Source of the DNA: JAICXG01 sp963801255
GTDB lineage: Bacteria; Verrucomicrobiota; Verrucomicrobiia; Chthoniobacterales; UBA10450
DNA length: 64,000 bases
Assembly (NCBI GenBank): GCA_963801255.1
Contig: CAWDEC010000012.1
Location: forward strand, 434,001-498,000
Reading direction: 5' to 3'
Both the position numbers and the translations under genes were made by a program. The notes beneath the pieces are model-generated. The model searched no databases. It saw only the letters and a list, made by a program, of their open reading frames with translations, and was not told where the DNA came from. Positions within the stretch are counted from its first letter, which is position 1. Each line of letters starts with the position of its first letter. Shown here piece after piece: positions 56,251-64,000 of this stretch.

Positions 56251-57258
56251 TTAGGGTGCGTAGAAGCTCGGGAGAAAATAGGCGCGACCGCTTTGCAGTT
56301 GCGGCTCGAGCTGACCCGGAAGCACAAGCTCGAGCTTCGTATCGCCACTCTTTGCCAGCAGGCGAAAAAGCCGGCTCAGGCTGAATGGCGGACCATAGCG
56401 GACAATCCCGGCATCGGAGGCGCGAGCCAGTTCCTTTGCCTTGGCGTAGGCGTCTTCGATTTGGCCGAGGCCGTCGATCAGTTTCGCATCGAGCGCGTCC
56501 CGGCCAGACAGGATGCGCCCGTCGGCGATGCCAGTCCGCAGCGTGTCAGGCGAGAGTTTGCGTTCCTTCGCCACGATACCGAGAAACTGTTCGTAGGTTT
56601 TCATGACGAAGCTCTGGATGTAATCGCGTTCCTCGGGCGTAATCGGCCGCGCACCGTTTAGCATGTCTTTGAACTTCCCGCTTTTGAAGACGACCGAAGC
56701 AAGCCCGATTTTGTTAAAAAGTTGCTCGTAGTTCAGGGTTTGAATGATGACGCCGATGCTGCCAGTGATACTGGTTGCGTTAGCCATCAAATACTGTCCA
56801 CCGCAAGAAACGTAATAACCGCCGGATGCGGCGAGCGAATCCATGTAAACGACGACCGGCTTTTTCGCCCGTGTCTTCACTACAGCGTCATAGATCATGT
56901 CGGATGCGGTCACTTCGCCGCCCGGCGAATCGACCTCAAGAACAACCGCACGAACGCTGCTATCGTCGCGCGCCTGCGCGAGTTGCCAGCGTAGGTCGTC
57001 GACCATTGATTCAGCGACGTTGCCGGGAATACTTGTACTGATGAGTCCGCGCAATGTGATGACGGCGATCTTCTTGTTGCTGCCGCGCGTGCCGAGTTCA
57101 ACGATCTGCTCCCGGAAGCGCGGGCGATATTCGATGTCGGCCCGCTGACCCTCAAAACGACTTACGACCGCACCGCCAAGGAAGAGGTTGATGAGCCCAC
57201 TGACACAGAGTGCGACAAAAAGAAAAATGCTTAGACAACCCAGTTTTCGATTGGCCAT
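56251..57258 (-). CDS. sppA: Signal peptide peptidase SppA (short form)
   Basis: The 335-residue product has one N-terminal membrane helix ('GCLSIFLFVALCVSGLINLF') and a ClpP-like fold. 'VLEVDSPGGEVTASDMIYDAV', the nucleophile Ser in 'YMDSLAASGGYYVSC' and the Lys region 'FKSGKFKDMLNGARP' are present. It degrades leftover signal peptides in the membrane. The single-domain length fits Bacillus-type SppA. The start at 57258 ('MANRKLGC') precedes the helix. Its stop TAA lies in a one-mismatch 9-mer (56248-56256). Confidence 0.9.
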   Translation of the reverse strand: MANRKLGCLSIFLFVALCVSGLINLFLGGAVVSRFEGQRADIEYRPRFREQIVELGTRGSNKKIAVITLRGLISTSIPGNVAESMVDDLRWQLAQARDDSSVRAVVLEVDSPGGEVTASDMIYDAVVKTRAKKPVVVYMDSLAASGGYYVSCGGQYLMANATSITGSIGVIIQTLNYEQLFNKIGLASVVFKSGKFKDMLNGARPITPEERDYIQSFVMKTYEQFLGIVAKERKLSPDTLRTGIADGRILSGRDALDAKLIDGLGQIEDAYAKAKELARASDAGIVRYGPPFSLSRLFRLLAKSGDTKLELVLPGQLEPQLQSGRAYFLPSFYAP

Positions 57259-57359
57259 GGCCGGGATGCAATCGCCGAAGAAGCACGGAGGCACAAGCGC
57301 TTTTCGCGCGGCGTGGAAGCTACAGTTGGCAGGGAAAGTGCTTTTTAAGAATGGTGACT

Positions 57360-57578
57360 ATGACACCGTTGAATCCAAGCGGGCACCTCGAAAAAAGCGA
57401 GGCCGCGATCCGTCCCCGACCCAAGAGCCGAGCGAAGCCAAAACGCCGACGCCGCAAGTGCACCGCGGTCGGCGATGGAGAGATTACACGTCCCGCCGCG
57501 GGCACGCTTTCGCGCACCAAAAGCTTGCTGCTCGCCGCACTGAAAGTCTGGGAATTGAAAAACGGCATCCGCGACTAG
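57360..57578 (+). CDS. Small basic hypothetical protein
   Basis: A 72-residue ORF divergent from sppA, rich in Arg/Lys/Pro in its middle ('RPRPKSRAKPKRRRRKC') with a helical end ('TKSLLLAALKVWELKNG'). It could bind nucleic acid. No family is recognised and the ribosome site is weak, so it may not be expressed. Confidence 0.35.
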   Translation: MTPLNPSGHLEKSEAAIRPRPKSRAKPKRRRRKCTAVGDGEITRPAAGTLSRTKSLLLAALKVWELKNGIRD

Positions 57579-57795
57579 CGGAGCTGCTTTCAATCTCGAG
57601 ATTCTGCAGATCGCAGTCGCTGTGCGTCTTGCATCGTTCGCAACGGTTTTTCGTTAGGCAAAGATAGCGCAATCTTCAGCCGCACGCTGTTTCCACGGCT
57701 CGAGCTGCGGCGCAGCTTCCGATTGACATCACGGCCCCGTCTCAGGCAAGCTAGTCCCCACGGATCAGCTTGTTCCCTCATTCTCAGCCATCTAT

Positions 57796-58701
57796 ATGCC
57801 GCGCTCTCAAAAATCTCTAAAGGGTCGTCTATTTCCACAGCTCGCTGTCGGCCTTGCTCTCGTTTTCTTAACTCCAAGCCATGGCGTTCAGGCACAAAGT
57901 CCGTTGCAGGTCACAAGCGCCAGCACAATTTACGAAAGCGCCTACTGGGGAAACAAAGTCGAGACCTTCTCGTCGCGCGGCACGAACCTCGGCTCGGTCG
58001 CGACGGTGACGCATCCCACAGGCCTTGCTTTTGATACTTCGGGCAATCTTTACATCTCGAGCGACGACCGGCCGAACTACAAAATCCTGAAGGTCGCACC
58101 GGATGGCACAGTAACAACATTCGCTTCCACCGGGCTTGGCTTTCCTCACGGTCTGGTTTTCGACACCGCGGGAAATCTCTTCGTTGCCAACTCCGGCCTG
58201 AATATCATCCGCAAGTTTGCGCCCGACGGGACGAGCACGATTTTTGCCGATGAAAGTGACGGTCTTTCCACTCCGATCGATCTGATCTTCGATCGCGGCG
58301 GCAATTTGTATGTCTCGAACGGCGATGGCGGACCGTCGGGCACGGGCAGTGTGCTGAAGTTTACGCCCGATGGCAGTGTCTCAACCTTTGCCGACAGCGG
58401 CTTTCAAACTGCCTACGGCCTCGCTTTCGACCACAACGGCAATCTTTATGTCTCAAATGCTGACGGTGGCTGGATTGAGAAATTTTCCCGCACCGGGGCC
58501 GATTTGGGGGTGTTCGGAACTGCGCAGTTATCTCAGCCGCTCGGTATCGTCTTCGATCGCGCCGGCAACCTCTACATTGCGAACTCGAAGAGCAACAATA
58601 TCGAAAAATTGTCTCCCACCGGGGACGATTTGGGCGTGTTTGCGACGACCTCCTTCGCGCCACACTTCCTCAAGATAGTCTTGCCGGCGCACGCGCTGTA
58701 G
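57796..58701 (+). CDS. Secreted NHL-repeat beta-propeller protein
   Basis: The 301-residue product has a signal peptide ('LAVGLALVFLTPSHGVQAQ'). About six blades carry the NHL-type phrase 'PTGLAFDTSGNLYISS', 'PHGLVFDTAGNLFVAN', 'PIDLIFDRGGNLYVSN', 'AYGLAFDHNGNLYVSN' and 'PLGIVFDRAGNLYIAN'. It is probably an extracellular binding scaffold, or lactonase-like. Regular spacing of about 42 residues supports a closed propeller. An exact 9-mer lies upstream at 57651. Confidence 0.82.
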   Translation: MPRSQKSLKGRLFPQLAVGLALVFLTPSHGVQAQSPLQVTSASTIYESAYWGNKVETFSSRGTNLGSVATVTHPTGLAFDTSGNLYISSDDRPNYKILKVAPDGTVTTFASTGLGFPHGLVFDTAGNLFVANSGLNIIRKFAPDGTSTIFADESDGLSTPIDLIFDRGGNLYVSNGDGGPSGTGSVLKFTPDGSVSTFADSGFQTAYGLAFDHNGNLYVSNADGGWIEKFSRTGADLGVFGTAQLSQPLGIVFDRAGNLYIANSKSNNIEKLSPTGDDLGVFATTSFAPHFLKIVLPAHAL

Positions 58702-58797
58702 AGGACGAACTTCTTCGCCACCGTGGCCCGGTGTTAAGGCCGCGAATTGACAAACAGTTTTACGAACGGGAGTCATCGCCCTACCCTGCGAATCTTG

Positions 58798-58871
58798 GCG
58801 CCCATAGCTCAGCCGGATAGAGCAACGGATTTCTAATCCGTCGGTCGGAGGTTCGAGTCCTCCTGGGCGCG
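58798..58871 (+). tRNA. tRNA-Arg (TCT)
   Basis: Acceptor arms GCGCCCA / TGGGCGC pair fully with discriminator G. The D-arm is GCTC...GAGC, the anticodon loop TTTCTAA gives TCT, and the T-loop is TTCGAGT. CCA is not encoded. An exact TCGTTAGGC copy begins 12 bases downstream (58883). Confidence 0.95.
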
Positions 58872-58941
58872 CACGCCTTTAATCGTTAGGCAGGCGAACC
58901 AAAATTCCAACATATAGTCTCAACTCCCGAGCGCGCGTTTC

Positions 58942-60615
58942 CTATCCGTTGGACGGTGTAGTGAAAGTTATGATCGGAGAGAAGTCGCTCATACCGTTTA
59001 CACAAGTCGTCGCTACCTGAGCCTCGTAGGTGACGCCGGGCGAAAGGTTCTTTAGTTGAGCCGTTGGCACGGCCACGGTGCGACCTTTCCACGTTGTGGC
59101 ACCGGCCTTGCGATATTGCAGAACGTAACTGGTTGCGCCGCTTACAGCGTTCCAGGTCAGATTCGCGTTTTTGGAGTTGATCCGGCTCACCGTCAGGCCT
59201 GTCGGCGTGCTACAGCTTGTCGCTTCACAAAACTTTCCGGTAAATCCATCGCGATCGACATAGATCAGGGAGATATCGTCGAATTCGTGACCGTTGCCCT
59301 TCGAAGCCCCGCCGCTGAAGTAGAGGCAGCCATCACCGACGACATGAATATCCAGTCCGAGCCCGGCAGCGTATTGCTTCACGTATTGCACGACACCAGT
59401 CGGATCGTACTTGGCGAGAAAGATGTATTCATTGCCGATCGGCGGAAGCGAGATGGTATCAAAGACCACTCCCGGTCCGCTCGCGGCAAAACCGCTTACG
59501 TAGCTATTGCCGGTTGCATCGACGCCGATCGAATAACCTACATCGGCCGGAGGTCCACCCGCGTGATGCAGCCATTGAATCACACCATTGGTGTCGTAAC
59601 GCGCGACGAAGATATCCTGAGCATTGGGATCAGTGCTGGTGACACTGAGACTATCGAAATTTGCCGTGCCGGAAAAATCTCCGGTAATGTAGTAGCTATC
59701 CGCCGGGCCGACGGCGATGGAGTTAGCGCTATCCGTTCGGAAGCTGATGTTGCTTCCGCCGCGATGCACCCAAATGTTGTTCCCAGCGGGATCGTATTTC
59801 GCGAGGAAGGCATCGCCCAAACCGCTTGCCGTGACAGAGTGACTGTCAAACCTCGCCGTGTTTTGAAATTCCCCCGTGATGGCGATCTGGCCCGACGAAT
59901 CAACCACGACTCCGTGCGCGATATCGGAGCCGGAGCCACCGGCGCGCTTCAACCAAAGTAGCGTTCCAGATGGGTCGTATTTCGCCAGGAAGACATCGAA
60001 GAGTCCCGCGCTTGTCAGGGTCACGCCATCGACCGTGATGGTACCGCTGAAAAACCCAGTCACGTATACGTTGCCCGCGCTATCGAGCGCGACGCTATTT
60101 GCCATATCGCCCGCGGTCCCTCCAGCGTTCTTCACCCAAACAACGGCGCCGCTTGGATTATACTTTGCGATGAACCAATCATAATCGCCGTGACCGGTAA
60201 GAACGATGTTGTCGAATGTCGCCGTGGGATGAAGGCCATTCGTCTGGATATAACCAACAACGTAGGAGTTACCGGCCGAGTCGGTCGCGATATCATTCCC
60301 CTGATCAAGCAGATCACCGCCGGCGGTCGTCGCCCATTGCAACACGCCGTCAGGATTATACTTCGCGACAAACACGTCAGCCGCGTGACACGGAATCGAG
60401 ACATTGTCGAAGAGCGCCGGATTGCTCACCATGCCGGTGGCATAACTATTTTGCAGCGCGTCGCTGCTCACGCCGGTGCTAATGCCGCCCGTGCCGACCT
60501 GCTCGATCCACTGCGCAGTTTGAGCACAGAGTCGGGTTGCGCTACAGCCAAGAGTCAGCGCGGCGACAGCCGCTACCTGCATGGAAATTTTCCTCCACGA
60601 AACGAAATAGGTCAT
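58942..60615 (-). CDS. Secreted SBBP-repeat protein with C-terminal fibronectin III domain
   Basis: The 557-residue product has a signal peptide ('MQVAAVAALTLGCSATRLCAQ'). Seven or more SBBP-type repeats of about 50 residues follow, each with 'D.AGN.YV.G.F.GT..FD' and 'D.F.AKY...G...W....GG'. A fibronectin type III domain (about 470-557, 'PTGLTVSRINSKNANLTWNAVSGATSYVLQYRKA') ends the protein. Repeats and FN3 suggest an extracellular adhesin or carbohydrate-associated scaffold; no enzyme motif is seen. The start could be 60615 or the internal Met 12 at 60582. Confidence 0.85.
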   Translation of the reverse strand: MTYFVSWRKISMQVAAVAALTLGCSATRLCAQTAQWIEQVGTGGISTGVSSDALQNSYATGMVSNPALFDNVSIPCHAADVFVAKYNPDGVLQWATTAGGDLLDQGNDIATDSAGNSYVVGYIQTNGLHPTATFDNIVLTGHGDYDWFIAKYNPSGAVVWVKNAGGTAGDMANSVALDSAGNVYVTGFFSGTITVDGVTLTSAGLFDVFLAKYDPSGTLLWLKRAGGSGSDIAHGVVVDSSGQIAITGEFQNTARFDSHSVTASGLGDAFLAKYDPAGNNIWVHRGGSNISFRTDSANSIAVGPADSYYITGDFSGTANFDSLSVTSTDPNAQDIFVARYDTNGVIQWLHHAGGPPADVGYSIGVDATGNSYVSGFAASGPGVVFDTISLPPIGNEYIFLAKYDPTGVVQYVKQYAAGLGLDIHVVGDGCLYFSGGASKGNGHEFDDISLIYVDRDGFTGKFCEATSCSTPTGLTVSRINSKNANLTWNAVSGATSYVLQYRKAGATTWKGRTVAVPTAQLKNLSPGVTYEAQVATTCVNGMSDFSPIITFTTPSNG

Positions 60616-60735
60616 AACTATTTGTTACAAACGGCGGTGCGACCAAACAAACGCCGAAAGGTTTCACACTTGTAACCCGACTTCGCCTAACGAGTGCGGT
60701 AGCCCGGCAAGGCAATGTGTTTCGATCGATCAGGC

Positions 60736-61803
60736 CTAACGAACCGCCGCGGAATGTTTACGCTCGTGCTCCAGGAGCCATTTCTTGCGCCACAAACCGC
60801 CTCCATAACCGCAGAGCGTGCCGTCGGCACGAATGACGCGATGGCATGGAATGATAATGCAGAGCATGTTTTCACCATTGGCGCGACCGACAGCACGACG
60901 CATTTCCTTGTCGCCCAACTGCTCGGCCATCCACGAGTAGGAACGGGTTTCGCCTATTGGAATTGTTTGCAGCAATTTCCAATCACGCAGTTGAAATGGC
61001 GAACCGACCGGCGCGATGGGCACATTGAATTCAAGGTTCTTCCCCGAAAAATAATCGGCTAACTGTCTTCGCGTCGCCGCGAGGTGGCGATGTTCGCCGG
61101 GAACGACATTGGTTTTTAGTCGGCTACGCAAAATCGATAGTTCTCGTTCGAGAGCGCGACGATCAACGAACTCGAGCAGACGCAGGCCCGCGTCGTCGGC
61201 GATGGCGAGCATCGAGCCGAGTGGAGTTTCGATTCGTTCCGCAAAGAGGCCGCCTTGTTCTTTCGCCGCACTCGGCCTCTCGCCGAAGATTTTCGCGAAC
61301 GCGTCGCGGAAGCCGCTCTCCGATTCGAAGCCGCTGCTATTGCGCGCATCTCCGACGCGTTCCCCTCCCCGCATCCCGCTCAAGGCCCGGCCCATTCGGC
61401 GCGCGCGGTGATAGGCTTGAAACGTCATGCCATAGTGGCGTTTGAACTGCCGCCGCGCAGTGGAAGGATCAATTGCGAGTGCGGCGAGTTCCTTGTCCGT
61501 GATGCGTCCGTCGGGTGCCTTCTCCACTTCCGCTCGCAGACGCTCGATCAGGTCGGGCGCTGGCCGAACGGGATCCATCGGGCGGCAACGCAGGCAGGGC
61601 CGATAACCGCCAAGCAGCGCTTCGTTAGGCGAAGGAAAAAACTCCACGTTCTGGCGCGCCGGTTTTTTTGCACTGCAGGTCGGGCGACAGAAAATGCCCG
61701 TGGTGCGCACGCCGGCGAAGAAGATGCCCTCGAAGCTCGAATCGCGCTCGAGCAAGGCACGATACATCATGTCGTCAGGCGGAAGGAGATCGAGTGTTTT
61801 CAT
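60736..61803 (-). CDS. ada: Bifunctional Ada regulator / O6-alkylguanine-DNA alkyltransferase
   Basis: The 355-residue product repairs alkylated DNA and regulates the response. The Ada zinc domain (about 10-75) carries 'GIFCRPTCSAKKPARQNVEFF' and 'YRPCLRCRP', four Cys including the methyl acceptor. The AraC-type HTH region is 'STARRQFKRHYGMTFQAYHR'. The C-terminal MGMT domain has the acceptor Cys in 'CIIIPCHRVIRADGTLCGYGGG'. The start at 61803 fits the family. Its stop TAG lies inside an exact 9-mer (60734-60742). Confidence 0.94.
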   Translation of the reverse strand: MKTLDLLPPDDMMYRALLERDSSFEGIFFAGVRTTGIFCRPTCSAKKPARQNVEFFPSPNEALLGGYRPCLRCRPMDPVRPAPDLIERLRAEVEKAPDGRITDKELAALAIDPSTARRQFKRHYGMTFQAYHRARRMGRALSGMRGGERVGDARNSSGFESESGFRDAFAKIFGERPSAAKEQGGLFAERIETPLGSMLAIADDAGLRLLEFVDRRALERELSILRSRLKTNVVPGEHRHLAATRRQLADYFSGKNLEFNVPIAPVGSPFQLRDWKLLQTIPIGETRSYSWMAEQLGDKEMRRAVGRANGENMLCIIIPCHRVIRADGTLCGYGGGLWRKKWLLEHERKHSAAVR

Positions 61804-61995
61804 GTGCGTTCGATTTTGAAGGTCTAACAGCCGCGCGTCACGCCCCGCACCTTCAAGAAAGCGGTAGTGGCGCTGTCGCGCATCACAATTTGCAGTGCCC
61901 ACGAAATTGTTCTTCATGAGCGAAATTAGGCGCACATCGCCCGACTTGCGCATCGACGGAATTCGGGCAGGCAATTCTTGCCGAAACGCTCCGCT

Positions 61996-62463
61996 TTACC
62001 AGCGATGATAGGCAGGATGCCCTTCCTTCACGGCGACGAAGGTCCCGCGACAGGTTGCGCAGACTTTCCCGCCGCCACTGAGGGTGCCTTCAATGGTCGC
62101 TCTATCGTTCGTTGATTCCACAACCCTGGCGCTTAATTGAACCGGGCCGTTGGTCGGCGTCGGCCGCAAGAGCTTGATCGCGTAATCCGCCGTCACCGTA
62201 CACGGCACGCGATCTTCGCCGGATTGCTTCATGAGATGATAAGCAGCTGTCCAGTTGCAATGACAGTCGAGCAGCGTGCCAATAATCCCGCCATTGAGCA
62301 CGCCAGGAAAAGCTTCGTATTTCATCGCCGGCCGCCATTCAGCCACGACTTCCTCACCCTCGGGAAAACTTCGAATACGCAAGCCTTCGGCGTTCGCCGG
62401 ACCGCACCCCCAGCACGCATTGTGCGGCGCATATCTTTCCTGGAGCGATTGCTCGTCCGGCAT
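61996..62463 (-). CDS. Hotdog-fold (PaaI-like) thioesterase family protein
   Basis: The 155-residue product has 'FPGVLNGGIIGTLLDCHCNWTAAYHL', the hotdog helix with the catalytic-type Asp, and 'VTADYAIKLLRPTPTNGPVQL', then 'GKVCATCRGTFVAV'. An N-terminal 'NACWGCGPANAEGL' is typical of a PaaI/HGG subgroup. Likely cytoplasmic acyl-CoA thioesterase. It starts four bases after the prpC stop, so it may act with the methylcitrate pathway, for example by relieving acyl-CoA build-up; this is inference. Confidence 0.8.
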   Translation of the reverse strand: MPDEQSLQERYAPHNACWGCGPANAEGLRIRSFPEGEEVVAEWRPAMKYEAFPGVLNGGIIGTLLDCHCNWTAAYHLMKQSGEDRVPCTVTADYAIKLLRPTPTNGPVQLSARVVESTNDRATIEGTLSGGGKVCATCRGTFVAVKEGHPAYHRW

Positions 62464-62467
62464 CCGC

Positions 62468-63610
62468 TTAGGCGCCGTTGCCGCTCCCGGCAGGCTTATA
62501 AGGTCGCGCCGCCGGTCCGGTGTAGAGCGAACGCGGGCGGATGAGTCGATTGTGATCCTGTTGCTCGACCACGTGAGCGCACCAGCCGGCGACGCGCGAA
62601 GCGGCAAAGATCGGCGTGTTCAAGGCCGGGTCGAAGTTCAGCATGGTGAAAACGGGCGCGGCATAAAGATCGACATTGGCACAGAGATGTTTCTCGCGGT
62701 CCATCGTCGCCTCGAGGTTTTCGCAGATCGGCACCCACTCCTCTTTGCCGACGCGCTTTCCGAGATCGCGTGCGATCTCACGCATGATCGGGACCCGCGA
62801 ATCACCTTCTTTGTAAACGCGATGACCGAAACCCATGATTTTCTTTTTTTCCGCGAGCGCCTCCATCATCCATTTCTCGGCCCGATCGGGCGTTCCAACT
62901 TCGTCGAGCATCTTCATCGATTCCTCGTTCGCGCCGCCGTGCAGCGGACCCTTCAAAGTTCCGCAGGCACTCGTGACCGCCGCATACATATCGGCCAGGG
63001 TCGCGGCCGTGACGCGGCCGGCAAAGGTCGACGCGTTGAATTCGTGGTCGGCGTAAAGGATGAAAATCGTGTCCATCATTCGGATCTTCCACGTGGGCGG
63101 GACCTCGCCGGTGAGTTTGTAAAAAAGATTGGCCGCAAGGGTGAGATCAGGTCTCTCTGGGAGCGGATCCTCCCCGTGCTGGATGCGATAGCCATCGGTA
63201 ATCAGGGTTGAAACCTTCGCAATGAGGCGGATCGCTTTTCGAATATTGGCGTCGTGCGAGTTGTCGTTTAGCTCTGGATCGAAAGGCGCCAGCATGGACA
63301 CGCCAGTGCGCAGCATGTCCATCGGATGCGTGTTCTTCGGCAGGAGGCGAAGCATTTCCAGAACTTCCTTCGGGAGCGGCCGTTCCTTTCCGATCTGCTG
63401 CTTGAATTTCTCGAGCTGCTCCATCGTGGGCAGCTCGGCATTGAGCAAGAGATAAGCGATCTCTTCGAAGCTGGCTTTCTCCGCCATCTCGTGGATGTCG
63501 TAGCCGCGATACATCAGACCGGCGTTGGGATCGACCCAGCAGATCTCCGTTTCGCCCGCGATCACTCCAGCAAGACCGGGGCTATAGGCTGGTTTTGTTT
63601 CTGTCGTCAT
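62468..63610 (-). CDS. prpC: 2-methylcitrate synthase / citrate synthase
   Basis: The 380-residue product is a short citrate-synthase-type enzyme. Catalytic residues are in 'CGTLKGPLHGGANEESMKML' (His), 'IMGFGHRVYKEGDSR' (His) and 'NVDLYAAPVFTMLNF' (Asp). The N-terminus 'PGLAGVIAGETEICWVDPNAGLMYRGYDI' fits the 2-methylcitrate/type I branch. A prpB gene lies 65 bases upstream on the same strand, so it probably condenses propionyl-CoA with oxaloacetate in the methylcitrate cycle. Citrate synthase activity is also possible. Start 63610 ('MTTETKPAYSPG'). Confidence 0.88.
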   Translation of the reverse strand: MTTETKPAYSPGLAGVIAGETEICWVDPNAGLMYRGYDIHEMAEKASFEEIAYLLLNAELPTMEQLEKFKQQIGKERPLPKEVLEMLRLLPKNTHPMDMLRTGVSMLAPFDPELNDNSHDANIRKAIRLIAKVSTLITDGYRIQHGEDPLPERPDLTLAANLFYKLTGEVPPTWKIRMMDTIFILYADHEFNASTFAGRVTAATLADMYAAVTSACGTLKGPLHGGANEESMKMLDEVGTPDRAEKWMMEALAEKKKIMGFGHRVYKEGDSRVPIMREIARDLGKRVGKEEWVPICENLEATMDREKHLCANVDLYAAPVFTMLNFDPALNTPIFAASRVAGWCAHVVEQQDHNRLIRPRSLYTGPAARPYKPAGSGNGA

Positions 63611-63675
63611 AGAATTCAAAAAGTAACTTTGCAGCTTGCCGATCAAGCGCAGGAGCGCAAGCAGGAAGCTGGGGT

Positions 63676-63999
63676 TTAGCGTGCGACGTGATAACCAGGC
63701 CAGCTCTCCGCTGCCGGATCGTAGTCAAGTGTGGTGTAAAGTTCCTGCCGCGTCTGCATACGATCAAGCCAGTCATTGGGCGAGCCCGCAGCCTTGAGGG
63801 CGCGGAAAAACTCCTCTGTCATCTTCATCGAAACGCGGAAGGCGCTCTGCGGAAAAATCACCATGCGATAACCCATTTCGCCCAGTTCCTGCGTGCCTAA
63901 CGATGGACTCTTGCCAAACTCGGTCATGTTTGCCAGCAGCGGCGCCTTTACCTCGCGCGCGAATTCGCGAAACTCTTCCTTCGTTTGCAGCGCCTCGGG
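63676..63999 (-). CDS. prpB: 2-methylisocitrate lyase, C-terminal part
   Basis: The gene enters from the right edge; 107 codons are visible. 'PEALQTKEEFREFAREVKAPLLANMTEFGKSPSL' is the PrpB/isocitrate-lyase-superfamily segment just after the substrate loop. 'MGYRMVIFPQSAFRVSMKMTEEFFRALKAAG' and the C-terminal 'WLDRMQTRQELYTTLDYD' follow. It splits 2-methylisocitrate to pyruvate and succinate. The N-terminal part with the catalytic KKCG-type Cys is outside the window. A GCCTAACGA copy lies inside (63895). Confidence 0.9.
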   Translation of the reverse strand, partial: PEALQTKEEFREFAREVKAPLLANMTEFGKSPSLGTQELGEMGYRMVIFPQSAFRVSMKMTEEFFRALKAAGSPNDWLDRMQTRQELYTTLDYDPAAESWPGYHVAR

Positions 64000-64000
64000 A

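Overview
This is a GC-rich stretch of a bacterial chromosome, almost certainly from a soil member of the Verrucomicrobiota close to the Spartobacteria/Chthoniobacterales. The best evidence is the complete 16S rRNA gene on the minus strand (34503-36066), whose V4 region reads like that lineage. Gene content agrees: split MacAB-type ABC systems, several secreted beta-propeller proteins, a DksA-like protein with a histone-H1-like tail and a CADD-like protein.

Layout. (1) 1-9.7 kb is an accessory region of unrelated single genes: nitrilase fragment, small membrane protein, cupin, GH99-like protein, secreted lipase, MocR regulator, HAF-repeat protein, small secreted proteins and a nucleotidyltransferase fragment. 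Several are separated by integron attC-like sites (257-381, 728-808, 1193-1315, 8529-8703), which suggests a cassette array or integrase-less attC cluster. (2) 9.7-18.9 kb: a broken, duplicated junction leading into a di-heme cytochrome gene, then SulP transporter, two-TM K+ channel, frameshifted glycosyltransferase, CADD-like gene, cupredoxin, manA, VanZ and a small secreted protein. (3) 19.4-28.4 kb: tRNA-Ile, a catalytic/non-catalytic M16 peptidase pair, DAACS symporter, methyltransferase, threonine synthase, M13 peptidase. (4) 28.6-31.3 kb: a decayed integrative element between tRNA-Ala and a copy of the tRNA's 5' end, holding a ScyD/E-like gene, small ORFs and a deleted tyrosine integrase. 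(5) 31.5-36.1 kb: frameshifted orphan ABC permease and a 16S gene with no 23S, 5S or spacer tRNAs beside it. (6) 36.6-50.9 kb: Kv-type channel, EamA transporter, CbpA, HflK/HflC, GpmI, a degenerate alkaline-phosphatase homologue, rhodanese, MacAB-like efflux operon, ABC-2 permease, DksA-like protein, bL33 and bS18. (7) 50.9-64 kb: a compact minus-strand operon sppA-CPBP-thiL-tsaE-tsaB-alr-(RelE-like), NHL and SBBP secreted proteins, tRNA-Arg, Ada, and the start of a methylcitrate-cycle cluster (prpB-prpC-thioesterase).

Most striking observation: the non-palindromic 9-mer TCGTTAGGC (complement GCCTAACGA) occurs 53 times exactly by my manual count, on both strands, mostly inside genes. About 0.5 would be expected by chance. 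In six genes the stop codon lies inside the word or a one-mismatch copy. It behaves like a DNA-uptake-sequence type of word, and its GTTAGGC core is also the integron attC R' core. Exact copies are absent from about 25.9 to 37.6 kb, which includes the integrated element and the rRNA gene.
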